From: Halocafeteria seosinensis
Taxonomy: Eukaryota > Sar > Bigyra > Bicosoecida
Length of the DNA stretch: 21,989 nt
Direction: 5' to 3'
NCBI GenBank assembly: GCA_001687465.1
Contig: LVLI01000271.1
Span: 1-21,989 of the forward strand
The notes beneath the pieces were generated by a model. It ran no database searches. It was not told the DNA's origin and saw nothing but the letters and a program-made list of their open reading frames with translations. Positions 1 through 8,418 of the stretch are shown one piece after another; the first letter of the stretch is position 1; every line of letters begins with the position of its first letter. The position numbers were made by a program, and so were the translations under genes.

Positions 1-92
1 CCCGTGGGGATCTGGCCGTGATATCCACCCTGACAAGACACTCTGATGTGTCCGCCCTGAATGATACGCCGAAACCTTTGGCCTGTCTCTCT

Positions 93-117
93 ATCGTACA
101 AAAGTCAGATGTACGAT
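93..117 (-). terminator. 3'-end hairpin after the protease gene
   Basis: ATCGTAC at 93-99 pairs perfectly with GTACGAT at 111-117 across an 11-nt loop. It begins 9 nt downstream of the protease stop codon (126-128, minus strand). Its place matches hairpins found at other gene ends in this window, so it is probably a transcript 3'-end signal. Bases 1-92 show no supported gene. Confidence 0.5.
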
Positions 118-125
118 TTCAAGTG

Positions 126-710
126 TTAGGCCGGTTCATCAATATGGTCGGTCAGAAGAGTGACCGCTTGGTCATAGGTGTCCAAACCGGTTTGCTCTTT
201 GATACCATCCAGCCACTCTTTGTAACCCACCAGACTTGGGTCATCAGCATTCACACAATAGTGAATAAAGCAAATCTGATGTCTGCCACAGGTTTGGATA
301 TCCAAATTATCATCGTTTTGGAATGGAAAAGGATTAGAGTAATATTGATACCTGTCAGGGTTTTTTACGATTTTTTCCAACAGATACGGCCGACTCTGCC
401 CCAGTTCTTCGTTTTTATCCGGCGTCGCCCATGTCAGGGGTTCATCGGGGTATTCGCCATAACTGTCAAAGTAGATCAAATGATCGGGTTCATTCTCTTT
501 GGGAATCCGGCATATACTTACCCAATGTCCATAGTTCTCTTCAATCAGATACAACAGAATACATGCCCCATTTTGGGTCAAGCGATCCAGTGACTTGCCA
601 TAGATTTCATTGTACGTCAGGATTGGAATGTTTTTGGTCGTGTTGTTTTGTATCTGACTCTCGGACAGGGCTATCTGCTTTAGTTCCTTGATTTTTTGGC
701 GATTCACCAT
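126..710 (-). CDS. Adenovirus-type cysteine protease (virion maturation protease)
   Basis: This 194-residue protein has the full catalytic layout of the adenain/Ulp1-like (C5/C48) fold: His62 in GHWVS, Asp82 in YFDSYG, the oxyanion Gln131 in NPFPFQ, and the nucleophile Cys141 in QTCGRH. In polintons, polinton-like viruses, virophages and adenoviruses this enzyme cuts capsid and core precursors, often after Gly-Gly. The length is normal for the family. It is the last gene of the leftward virion-gene block. A TATAGA box at 716-721, 5 nt before the ATG, supports this start. Its first 104 bases overlap the end of the upstream membrane-protein gene in another frame. Family assignment is firm; its substrates here are inferred. 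Confidence 0.9.
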   Translation of the reverse strand: MVNRQKIKELKQIALSESQIQNNTTKNIPILTYNEIYGKSLDRLTQNGACILLYLIEENYGHWVSICRIPKENEPDHLIYFDSYGEYPDEPLTWATPDKNEELGQSRPYLLEKIVKNPDRYQYYSNPFPFQNDDNLDIQTCGRHQICFIHYCVNADDPSLVGYKEWLDGIKEQTGLDTYDQAVTLLTDHIDEPA

Positions 711-897
711 TTTGCTCTATATTAGAATTGCCATTTTTCCGAACCTCCGTACTAAACCGGCAGACCGTCGTGACAAAGTCACTGTTCGTACAACTGGATG
801 AGCAATTGGATCGTCGCCAATATTTGTAGAAGAGGGGAAGACCCACGACACTGACGCTTCCAAAGAGGCTGAGAAAAACATAACTGACAATCTCCAT
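607..897 (-). CDS. Small single-pass membrane protein, unknown function
   Basis: A 96-residue protein starting MEIVSYVFLSLFG. Residues about 3-23 form one hydrophobic segment followed by YKYWRRSN, a typical signal-anchor with a positive flank. Cysteines cluster just after it (CSSSC). The rest is polar and low in complexity, and that part overlaps the protease gene. A GTG start at 918 would add seven residues, but I prefer the ATG at 897 because a degenerate box (GATATACGAAGGA) lies directly before it, like the boxes of its neighbours. Small membrane proteins are common in polinton-like viruses and virophages, but I recognise no family. It could be a virion membrane or entry factor; that is a guess from position. 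Confidence 0.55.
   Translation of the reverse strand: MEIVSYVFLSLFGSVSVVGLPLFYKYWRRSNCSSSCTNSDFVTTVCRFSTEVRKNGNSNIEQNGESPKNQGTKADSPVRESDTKQHDQKHSNPDVQ
716..721 (-). promoter_or_regulatory. TATAGA box of the protease gene
   Basis: TATAGA on the minus strand, 5 nt before the protease ATG. It lies inside the coding region of the upstream membrane-protein gene. Confidence 0.55.
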
Positions 898-927
898 TCC
901 TTCGTATATCATAGACACGAAAGAAAA

Positions 928-2664
928 TTATTTGAGGCGTTTGGCCAATGATGACTTTTTACCGCCTTGCTTGTTTGGAAAATTTGGCATTGGCATCGGG
1001 GCGAAATCCGATTGATTACCGCCTTTCTTCTTGCCTTTTTTCTTGTTCCCTTTCTTTTGCTTTTGTTTCTTGCGAAATTCCTGCTTCATTTTCTTCTTCT
1101 CCTCTGGACTGGCCAATTGAAGGGCATCAATTTCCTCTTCGGTTTTGAAGTCCTTTGAGCCGATCCCATGATCTTTACCGGCGTTTCCAAGGTTCTTCAG
1201 GAAATCAATTCCTTTCTTGACCTCCTTAAAGGGGTTCTTTCCACCGCCTTGCTCTTGTTGTTGATCCTCTTCATCGGTCTTTTCTTCACCGACGGGCGTT
1301 TCTTCCGCCGGTTGAGCCTGACCACTGGTATCCGGTTGGGCTTGCCCACTGGTATCCGGTTGAGCCTGAGCGTTTTCAAGACGATCTTTGAGTTGTGGGA
1401 CGTTACCATCGGTGGAAAGATTGAGTTGCCGAAGTTTCCAAATGAGATCGTTTTGGTTTATTTTGTGTTTTCTCAACTGATTCTTGGAAAGTGTTCCGTG
1501 ACTAAATTGATTCAAAGCCTTCTGTTTCTCATCGCTAGGAATATGCTGGTCGGTTTCTTGCTGTTTTTCTTCACGTCGTAAATCGCTTTCCTTGATATTG
1601 CGAAGCCTAAGCGTCAGTTTCCGGACGGTATCCGACGACAGCCGACTCCAACTTTGTAATTGCTTCAGAAATGACATCAACTGGGGCATTTTGGCATCCA
1701 CAAGATCCTCCATGTACGCATCTAAAGCGTCTTTCCGTTTCTTGTTATTGTACGTTTGAAGCAATTTCAAGACATAGATGTAAGCGATCAGAATGACCCG
1801 AATTTTGGGCAAATTGCTACCGGTGAAAAGACTGTCTTTATCGGCTAATGGGTTGATGGATTGCTCTAACATGCGTTTGATTTCCTCTAGATTTTTCTTC
1901 TTCATTTCAAGACCATGTTGCTCTAAGGTACGAAGTCCATTATTGAGCGTTTCCATCCGAAGGGCACTGAACGACGCTCCGCTCTTTCCTCGTCCTAGAC
2001 TGGCCTGAACTTCTTGTATCATGTTCTTCAGTTGAAGCACCTCCCCCCGTTTCTCGGTGAGAGGCAACGTCTTGGCAAATTCATCGGGATTGGTGGGTTC
2101 GTCGGTTTCTTCTGGATCTTCCTCCTCTTCAAATTTTTCAAAGTGTTGCCGGATTAGGTTTTGAAGTTGCCCGTACGCTTTGGGATCTCTACTTCCTCCT
2201 GTTTTTTTTTCCATGCCTCTTTTTTTGGCGATGATGAAATCGCCTCGTTCTTTGTTGGCTTCCACATCCATTCGTTGCTGTTCTTCCGACGATAAGCCTA
2301 TATTCGGGGCACCGAACGTCTCTTTCATTTGATCATAAAAGTTCAGAGGTTGTTCGGGAAGGGTTTGGCTAGGATGGTATTTGGGATACGTGTATGAACC
2401 GGATTCGGATTGTCCCCGAAGAAGATTGTATTTAGCCTGATACATAGGGTTGTCAAATTCAGAGGTTCGGTGTTGCGACGGTTCAGCGATATGCCATGTG
2501 TCCGATAGAAAGCGATACTGCCCAAGAATATTATCACGGGTGGAAGGGGCGGTATATTCCCGCCATGGGTCATGCGGTTGTTCCAAGAACCTTGGATCGG
2601 GAGCGGATGGATTGCGTAAATCATCGGGTGTTAGATTGAGTTTTTTCATGAGTTCCCTGTCCAT
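928..2664 (-). CDS. SAP-domain basic protein, probable virion core protein
   Basis: A 578-residue, highly charged protein. A SAP-like DNA-binding motif (helix-loop-helix, ...LIWKLRQLNLSTDG... then LKDRL) lies at about residues 395-435. It is followed by a short repeat of AQPDTSGQ, an acidic stretch, and a very basic C-terminus rich in KKGKKKGG. The middle is helical and partly coiled-coil. The tail contains QGGKKSS, resembling GGKK near the capsid-protein C-terminus and a plausible protease site. An in-frame ATG at 2682 exists, but the TATAGAA box (2671-2677) lies between it and the ATG at 2664, so 2664 is the likely start. A T-run precedes the box, as in capsid genes. Role inferred: binding or condensing packaged DNA. 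No named family was recognised beyond SAP. Confidence 0.7.
   Translation of the reverse strand: MDRELMKKLNLTPDDLRNPSAPDPRFLEQPHDPWREYTAPSTRDNILGQYRFLSDTWHIAEPSQHRTSEFDNPMYQAKYNLLRGQSESGSYTYPKYHPSQTLPEQPLNFYDQMKETFGAPNIGLSSEEQQRMDVEANKERGDFIIAKKRGMEKKTGGSRDPKAYGQLQNLIRQHFEKFEEEEDPEETDEPTNPDEFAKTLPLTEKRGEVLQLKNMIQEVQASLGRGKSGASFSALRMETLNNGLRTLEQHGLEMKKKNLEEIKRMLEQSINPLADKDSLFTGSNLPKIRVILIAYIYVLKLLQTYNNKKRKDALDAYMEDLVDAKMPQLMSFLKQLQSWSRLSSDTVRKLTLRLRNIKESDLRREEKQQETDQHIPSDEKQKALNQFSHGTLSKNQLRKHKINQNDLIWKLRQLNLSTDGNVPQLKDRLENAQAQPDTSGQAQPDTSGQAQPAEETPVGEEKTDEEDQQQEQGGGKNPFKEVKKGIDFLKNLGNAGKDHGIGSKDFKTEEEIDALQLASPEEKKKMKQEFRKKQKQKKGNKKKGKKKGGNQSDFAPMPMPNFPNKQGGKKSSLAKRLK
1316..1363 (-). repeat. 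Two tandem 24-bp units inside the SAP-protein gene
   Basis: Two adjacent 24-bp copies at 1316-1339 and 1340-1363, sharing the core CCACTGGTATCCGGTTG, with a partial third copy starting at 1364. They encode the repeated peptide AQPDTSGQ, a flexible linker between the SAP motif and the acidic region. Slippage is the probable origin. Confidence 0.85.
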
Positions 2665-2670
2665 GAGTAT

Positions 2671-2696
2671 TTCTATATTCATGGCCGAAAAAAAAA
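2671..2696 (-). promoter_or_regulatory. Bipartite promoter of the SAP-protein gene
   Basis: On the minus strand a T9C run (2687-2696) is followed 9 nt later by TATAGAA (2671-2677), then 6 nt to the ATG at 2664. The same arrangement precedes the fibre, penton and capsid genes. It decides the start codon. Confidence 0.6.
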
Positions 2697-2699
2697 GAA

Positions 2700-5600
2700 T
2701 TACAGAGAATTCAGGTAGCGAAAGGTATTCGTACTTCCCAGCCGATTTTCTATGTGGATCTGTTGATTGTTTTGATCAATCACGATATTACAGGTGGTAT
2801 CGTTATGGGTTGTCCCCGATGGTTTGCTGTTGTCATTCACCACATTAAATTCCGTTCCATGTAACTCAGATGTGACGGTATGTGCCCCCGTATTCAAATT
2901 ATATAAAATCTTAATCACACCATCACCGTCAACGGCCATAGAGAATTCGCCATACAAATGTGGGGGTGTGTGGGAATGGACGGAATCGTCGGCTATATCT
3001 AAAGTATTGGTGGTTAGTGTGGATACACTGTTTATTTGGTGGGAATTCATTTCCACGTTGCTTTGGGCTGGAAGCGAATACCACCCGAAGTTTTGGAAAT
3101 CATTGGTACCATTGCCATTATGATACAAGTATTTGATTTCTTCAGAACTGAGGACACGATCCCATACAGCAACCTCGTCAATCAACCCATCAGGGTTGTT
3201 ACTTCCATCCACTCCTAGAATGGATTCTCCACCGGTCAAATCACTACCACTTATTGTCCCTGACCCTACTTGAGACCCATCCAGATATATCGTTCCCGTT
3301 GTTCCATTACGTGTCACTATGATATGATGCCATGTGTTGTTGGACAGACTACCACCTGTCACTGAAGACGATGACCCACTGTCGTCAGTACGAAGCCTGA
3401 GATCCGCACCATCGTAAAAAACGACAATTCGGTTACTTGTATCCCCATCAACCAAACGAGAATCCAGAAAGTTTTGTGTTTTCGTATTATCATCCGTATT
3501 GAACCAGAACGCCCATGTCAGATCTCCCGAACCATGGTCTAACGCCCCCGCTCCTAAATCCAAAAAGTCGTTATCTGTATCCGTGAATTCAATGGCATTG
3601 CCAATTTTACCTGTCGCTTGAGATATTGAACCGCTTCCTTTTTCTGTGGCATCAAACGTACCGATACTATCGTTAAAAAGATTGTTGCCATCATCAAAAC
3701 TGTAATATAATCGTGCCCCACGCCGAAGTTGTGGGATTCCCGACAGAGAATCCGTGTAATTCTTGGTCACAGCGTCGCCACTTTGGCTTGGTTCAGCCAG
3801 ATTATTGATTTGGTTTGCTCCAGCGTCCATAGCCGTGTCATTCAGGGTGATAGAGTTACCTGTGGAAAAGGAAAGCGTCCCGTCCATGGTATTATTGCCA
3901 TCACGGCGAAGGAAACGGCTATCCCCATCATTTCGGTTGATAGCATCCGTTCCAGATCCCAAGCCCGAGGACAAATTATTGATTTGATGGCTGTTCAGAT
4001 TGACCGACGATTGAGCCGGTCTAGAATACCAGTCAAAACTCTGGAAATCGTTCGTCCCTGAACCATTGTTGTAAAGATATTTGACTTCTTCGGCCGATAA
4101 AACACGATTCCAAGCCCCCACTTCATCAATGGTACAATCTAAACTATTTTGAGCGTTTCGTCCGAGACTACAGTCATTTGAATTGGAAATACTCCCACTG
4201 CTAAGGGACGTGTCCAAATCCAATTGACCATTGACATACAGTTTGTAATCCGCTCCACTTCGGGTCAGAACGGCATGATGCCATGAATTTGCGGAATACG
4301 TGGTGGTGGTTGATTGATTGCTAGGACTTCCCGACGTTCTCGTATAAATCCGGAACTTATCATTGTCCAGCCCCAAGGCTAAGCGATCGCCGGAATCATC
4401 AATAGAACTACTGACAACCGTTTGTGTTGAATTCACAGAATTTGGATAAATCCATAGTTCAATCGTAAAATCACCGGTTCCGAAGTTCAATGCTTTCCCA
4501 ATATTCACATAATCTTGTCCCGACATTGCTAAACCATTGCCAATTTTGGCCGAAACAATGCTTGTTCCATTATTGGTTCCATCATACGTTCCAATGGAAT
4601 CGGCATATTGATTCGTACCATCAAATGAGTAATAGGCCACGGCACCTCGCCGGAGTTGTGGAACGCCCGATAAAGCGTCCGTATAATGCTTGGTCACAGC
4701 ATCCCCCGACGCCGACGGTTCGGCCAGATTGGTGATCCGATTCTGTCGCATATGGACATTCGTTTGAGCTGGACGGGTCGCCCAGTCATGCTGAATATGG
4801 GCTTGGGTGCCTTGACCCCCGTTGTAGATCATATCAATTTCGCCTTTACTAATCGGGCGTTCAAAGATCAACACTTCATCCACAATCCAGTTAAGAGTAC
4901 TGTTGATAAATGCTCCACCTCCACTTTCATACGATGAAAAACTGTGGCTAATTTGATATTCACCGTTAATAAACAGACGGGCGTCTGATCCATCATACGT
5001 CACGGCCAAATGATAAAATGTACCGGTGGTCAGGAAAGATGGGGTTTGAACCGAACCATTGCCCGAGGTAATTTCAATCGTATCATCGTTTTGATTGATG
5101 CCAAAGGCCGAAGCGGTCAAGCCGGACGAATAGACAATAGCGGAAATTCCCGTAATATCAGGGGTCTGATACCAGAACGTGACGGTAAAGGGATCACTAA
5201 TACTAGCCCCCGAAGGATGGCCACCATCGTTCAAAACATAATCCGATCCCAAAGCATTCTGTAATCCTTGACCGATCTTGCCGGAGACTAGGCTCTGACT
5301 GCCCAATGTCGCATCATAGGTCTTCATTTTGTCGTTGTGGGGATTCGCCCCATCAAAGGAATAATGAGCCCGAGCCCCGTGGCGAAGATTCGCCAAGTCG
5401 GAATCAGACTGGTTCGGGATTCCGGTATTTCCAGAACCGGAGAAATGAGCATTGCCACCATCCGCTTTGAAATTTTCATCATTGTCCTGAGAGATACAAC
5501 TTTTGATGAGCAGATCGTTAATGGCGTTGCCACTTCCATCCAAGTACAAACCAATAGCGGTGTGAGCATTATTTTGGGTTTTCTTGAACATAGAGGAGAG

Positions 5601-7451
5601 TACGCTGAGTTGGTCGGTATCCTGTTGGATTTGCCCCCCGTATTCTAAGCAATTATAGATACCACAATTCGTGATCATACAGTTTTGATTGCCACTGACG
5701 ACAAGAATACCGGTGGAAAGAGGGGATTCCTTTCCATCAGTTTGTGAGCGGTCAAAATTGCCCTTGACATCGCCGTCAATATACACATTCGCCAAAGTGG
5801 TACGATTGGAATTCAAGACAATCCCGTTTATCCCTTCGGGTCTGAAATCATACGACGAATTGATTTGCTGAATGCTAATATTTCGCCACGTGTTTCCACC
5901 GGCGGAACCATCAGCGAGAATACCCGCATCCTGCGTCGGCTTTCCGCTACCGGTATCGTAACATGTGATTCTATCAAAATGATTTTCACTGCCATTATTT
6001 TCTACGCAATTGTCGGAGCATTGTCGCATGACAATTTGACTGAACGTGTTTTCATTGGCCGTATTGGTCAGGAAGAAACCCCGCTGAGCGGAGTCAATTT
6101 GAACATTATTGAATTGATTCCGCACGGAGGAATTTTGGACATCAAATCCCGCTTTATTACACGTATCAATGTCTATACCATCAAATGAACAATCGGTTGT
6201 ACCATCAATATTAAATCCTTTGTCAATATCATCCAATATAACCCCACCAAAGCGGAGTTTAGAACTGTTTTGAAGGGATACCGCCGTGCTACCACTGGCA
6301 TTCCGATATGTCAGATCCGTGAAATTGCCACTGGTCAGGTCTTGGAGATCCAAAAGAGGGAAACTGGTGCCTATCGTCTGAAGATTGGACACATCATTGT
6401 TGCTTGGGGGACTGCTACCATTGGTTTGATCAATGAGAACGGCGGGGGAACTTGGGTTGATGATATCCACGTTCGCCACGAAAGTATCGGAGCCACCATC
6501 AATATGTACCACGCCGACCGTACTGGTATCATCTTGCGACCATACCCCGTCAATGTAACAGTTTTTACCTGTTCCACTGTTGTTTAGAATGGTGATCGCC
6601 CCATTGGTATTGATAAAATTATTATCGGAGAAAACCCCCTTGTTTCCGGAATAATGAATATTGGTACATCCTTCAAAGGTGCTGTTAGTAACCCGTATGT
6701 TGGAATCCGAAGGCGAACACGAGACGGGGCGATTCCCGTTATTCACATGAATATCATCTATATGGAGAGAACTGACGCTGTTGGTTTCAATACATGTTCG
6801 GTTAGACATATCAAACGAACTGTTTGAGAGTTTGACACTAGATGACGACCCCAAATTGGTAAAATAGACCGCCGACCCTTTCTGCGAATCCTTATTATTG
6901 ACATACAATTCGGTCAGATGAAGATGACTACAATTATCCACATATAATTCATACGACGATGTATTGAGAAGTTGAACCGTTTCCAGTGTGAGGCGAGACA
7001 GTCCTTCCAGACGAAGTAAAACATCTTGCCGATCATCCACATTGCGATTGCCATTATTGCCGTCCAATTTCATATATTGGATCACAACCCCATCGGCCGT
7101 GACCTTAATCCAGTCCTTGGCGGACGTCGCTGTGTCATCCACTTGGATGGTTGTATCCGTTTCATTGACTCCCAGAAAAGCAACGGATTTATCAATTTGA
7201 ACCTGACCGTCAATGATGAACACACCTTTCGTCAGCGTAATTCGGTCGCCATCGTTAGCATTGCCGATCGCCTGATTGAGTTGAACCTGATCCGACGTCC
7301 CATCACAGACATAATCGGCACTGTTTTTCAAAGCCGTAGAAGCATCCTTGGACGCCACCGTAATATTGGACACATGGGAGGAATGTTTCGTCGGAATGAG
7401 GTTCTTATAAATTTTCGCCGTGTTGCTGTCAATGATTTGACTCACACTCAT
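2700..7451 (-). CDS. Giant fibre-like protein: beta-helix, three LamG-type modules, phage-tail-type linkers
   Basis: The largest gene, 1583 residues. Residues about 1-670 look like a right-handed beta-helix of the pectate-lyase/tail-spike type, with many short Asn-, Ser- and Thr-rich turns. Three concanavalin/LamG-like modules begin near residues 688, 932 and 1242; each opens with LR(H/R)GA..(H/Y)YSFD and ends near EVxxxxR(P/V)(I/L)S. Between modules lie tail-fibre-type linkers such as RITNLAEPSASGDAVTKHY and RFLRRDGNNTMDGTLSF. About 120 residues after the last module form a C-terminal head. A role as spike or fibre binding host or helper glycans is inferred. The TATAGAA box at 7457-7463 fixes the start. 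It sits 29 nt after the lipase gene and 35 nt before the SAP gene. Confidence 0.85.
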   Translation of the reverse strand: MSVSQIIDSNTAKIYKNLIPTKHSSHVSNITVASKDASTALKNSADYVCDGTSDQVQLNQAIGNANDGDRITLTKGVFIIDGQVQIDKSVAFLGVNETDTTIQVDDTATSAKDWIKVTADGVVIQYMKLDGNNGNRNVDDRQDVLLRLEGLSRLTLETVQLLNTSSYELYVDNCSHLHLTELYVNNKDSQKGSAVYFTNLGSSSSVKLSNSSFDMSNRTCIETNSVSSLHIDDIHVNNGNRPVSCSPSDSNIRVTNSTFEGCTNIHYSGNKGVFSDNNFINTNGAITILNNSGTGKNCYIDGVWSQDDTSTVGVVHIDGGSDTFVANVDIINPSSPAVLIDQTNGSSPPSNNDVSNLQTIGTSFPLLDLQDLTSGNFTDLTYRNASGSTAVSLQNSSKLRFGGVILDDIDKGFNIDGTTDCSFDGIDIDTCNKAGFDVQNSSVRNQFNNVQIDSAQRGFFLTNTANENTFSQIVMRQCSDNCVENNGSENHFDRITCYDTGSGKPTQDAGILADGSAGGNTWRNISIQQINSSYDFRPEGINGIVLNSNRTTLANVYIDGDVKGNFDRSQTDGKESPLSTGILVVSGNQNCMITNCGIYNCLEYGGQIQQDTDQLSVLSSMFKKTQNNAHTAIGLYLDGSGNAINDLLIKSCISQDNDENFKADGGNAHFSGSGNTGIPNQSDSDLANLRHGARAHYSFDGANPHNDKMKTYDATLGSQSLVSGKIGQGLQNALGSDYVLNDGGHPSGASISDPFTVTFWYQTPDITGISAIVYSSGLTASAFGINQNDDTIEITSGNGSVQTPSFLTTGTFYHLAVTYDGSDARLFINGEYQISHSFSSYESGGGAFINSTLNWIVDEVLIFERPISKGEIDMIYNGGQGTQAHIQHDWATRPAQTNVHMRQNRITNLAEPSASGDAVTKHYTDALSGVPQLRRGAVAYYSFDGTNQYADSIGTYDGTNNGTSIVSAKIGNGLAMSGQDYVNIGKALNFGTGDFTIELWIYPNSVNSTQTVVSSSIDDSGDRLALGLDNDKFRIYTRTSGSPSNQSTTTTYSANSWHHAVLTRSGADYKLYVNGQLDLDTSLSSGSISNSNDCSLGRNAQNSLDCTIDEVGAWNRVLSAEEVKYLYNNGSGTNDFQSFDWYSRPAQSSVNLNSHQINNLSSGLGSGTDAINRNDGDSRFLRRDGNNTMDGTLSFSTGNSITLNDTAMDAGANQINNLAEPSQSGDAVTKNYTDSLSGIPQLRRGARLYYSFDDGNNLFNDSIGTFDATEKGSGSISQATGKIGNAIEFTDTDNDFLDLGAGALDHGSGDLTWAFWFNTDDNTKTQNFLDSRLVDGDTSNRIVVFYDGADLRLRTDDSGSSSSVTGGSLSNNTWHHIIVTRNGTTGTIYLDGSQVGSGTISGSDLTGGESILGVDGSNNPDGLIDEVAVWDRVLSSEEIKYLYHNGNGTNDFQNFGWYSLPAQSNVEMNSHQINSVSTLTTNTLDIADDSVHSHTPPHLYGEFSMAVDGDGVIKILYNLNTGAHTVTSELHGTEFNVVNDNSKPSGTTHNDTTCNIVIDQNNQQIHIENRLGSTNTFRYLNSL
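3080..5400 (-). repeat. Three diverged repeats encoding LamG-type modules
   Basis: Three repeat copies within the fibre gene start near 5387, 4655 and 3728 (reading leftward). Each encodes a module of roughly 200 residues beginning with LR(H/R)GA and YSFD and closing with a YNGG/YNNG/YHNG-GT turn, followed by a linker with HQIN or RITN. Copies 2 and 3 are more alike than either is to copy 1. The boundaries are approximate. Confidence 0.75.
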
Positions 7452-7456
7452 ATTCT

Positions 7457-7480
7457 TCTATATCCCAACGGCGAAAAAAA
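7457..7480 (-). promoter_or_regulatory. Bipartite promoter of the fibre gene
   Basis: On the minus strand TTTTTTTC (7473-7480) is followed 9 nt later by TATAGAA (7457-7463), then 5 nt to the ATG. Confidence 0.6.
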
Positions 7481-8365
7481 TCACTGTTGCTTGAATATCT
7501 CCACCAATTTCCACGGGTCATTGTTAATCTGTTGCTTATCACTCTTGCTGATGAGTCCCAACTTGACCAAATCATTTAGATCCGGTTTCCGTCGGCCACC
7601 GCCCCGTTTCTTGTTGATGGCGTCGTTCTTCTTCAGCCCCTTGAAATTTTCCAAACTATGATTCTGTAATGGCTTCTTGGCCACTTGAGGGAAGACGAAC
7701 AAATTCTTTTTCAAAAATCGTCCAGAGAGGGAATACAGCGGATCCCCTGCTATAAACCAAAACTCGTAACCTTTGGGACGTCGTACTAAATCCTTTGGCT
7801 GTAACGCAGAATTGAACCCCCGACCACCTTTGGCAAAGTGGTCTAGATCCCGTTGGATCTGAAGTTGTATCGCCCCACCGAGTGAATGGCCGACCGTGAA
7901 AATACATTTGTCCCGTCCAAACCGTTCCAAGAAGTTGGATGTGGTTCGTAAGTCCTTCTTATAGCGGTCACTGTCGGACAACCGATTGAACATGATCCGC
8001 TTGTCGGCGGTCAAGTCGGTAACTGATTGGACGACCGTTCCCCGATACCCGATGAGAAAAACATCATTTTGCCGGTCTTCATAGGCGGTAAAGGTCGGCG
8101 TCTGGAATCCCTGTACTTTGACCCACCATTGGTTAATGATCTGAGGTCGTTCCTTCGGTTTCCGGTACGATGCTTGAGCCACTTGGAAAAACGTGGATGC
8201 GTTCGGACTCTTACACACCACCGGTTTGCTTTCTTGGGTCGTATCTAAGCCCATATCGCCGGTTTCGGAGATATCTTGTGTCTGCTTTTCGTCTTGCTTC
8301 CGTTCTTTCTTGGCTTTGGCCGATTCGCTGATTTGATCAAACAATCCACGCAAAGCGTCGTCCAT
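7481..8365 (-). CDS. Class 3-type lipase, alpha/beta hydrolase
   Basis: A 294-residue protein with the lipase nucleophile elbow GHSLGG (Ser161). A likely catalytic Asp208 (AGDPLYS) and His236 (QNHSLENF) follow in the right order, and GYRGT near residue 108 resembles the oxyanion-hole strand of class 3 lipases. Residues 10-45 are a charged, probably disordered extension. The C-terminus carries KKRGGGRRK, a possible protease site followed by a basic patch. No signal peptide is visible, so it may be a virion component that attacks a membrane during entry; this is inferred from its place in the virion-gene block. A TATAGAA box lies 2 nt before the ATG. Lipase or phospholipase genes are known in some polinton-like viruses and giant viruses. 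Confidence 0.85.
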   Translation of the reverse strand: MDDALRGLFDQISESAKAKKERKQDEKQTQDISETGDMGLDTTQESKPVVCKSPNASTFFQVAQASYRKPKERPQIINQWWVKVQGFQTPTFTAYEDRQNDVFLIGYRGTVVQSVTDLTADKRIMFNRLSDSDRYKKDLRTTSNFLERFGRDKCIFTVGHSLGGAIQLQIQRDLDHFAKGGRGFNSALQPKDLVRRPKGYEFWFIAGDPLYSLSGRFLKKNLFVFPQVAKKPLQNHSLENFKGLKKNDAINKKRGGGRRKPDLNDLVKLGLISKSDKQQINNDPWKLVEIFKQQ

Positions 8366-8367
8366 AA

Positions 8368-8374
8368 TTCTATA
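8368..8374 (-). promoter_or_regulatory. TATAGAA box of the lipase gene
   Basis: TATAGAA on the minus strand, 2 nt before the lipase ATG. No clear T-run lies upstream. It is divergent from the box at 8410-8416, so a 53-nt gap serves two genes. Confidence 0.55.
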
Positions 8375-8409
8375 TCAATGACGTTCATAAATTTTATTTG
8401 TCAGGAGGA

Positions 8410-8416
8410 TATAGAA
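8410..8416 (+). promoter_or_regulatory. TATAGAA box deciding the start at 8419
   Basis: GATATAGAAGA directly precedes the ATG at 8419. An upstream in-frame TTG at 8398 would place the box inside the coding region and is therefore unlikely. AGGAGG at 8403-8408 resembles a ribosome binding site but has no counterpart at the other genes. Confidence 0.55.
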
Positions 8417-8418
8417 GA

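Noticed and set aside
18-593. Long plus-strand open frame opposite the protease
   Set aside because: It is antisense to a gene with all catalytic residues, has no promoter box, and shows no protein motif.
1168-1581. Hydrophobic plus-strand frame that looks like a membrane protein
   Set aside because: It is the antisense reading of the Lys/Glu-rich SAP-protein gene, which naturally yields Leu/Phe-rich translations.
2700-7451. The window as a tailed bacteriophage, from the tail-fibre motifs
   Set aside because: There is no terminase large subunit, portal or tail gene, while the capsid, penton, HerA-type ATPase, protease and chromodomain integrase fit polinton-like viruses.
8403-8408. AGGAGG as a Shine-Dalgarno site, suggesting a bacterial origin
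   Set aside because: Only this gene has one; all others use a TATAGAA box at the start codon, and the gene set is that of eukaryotic viruses.
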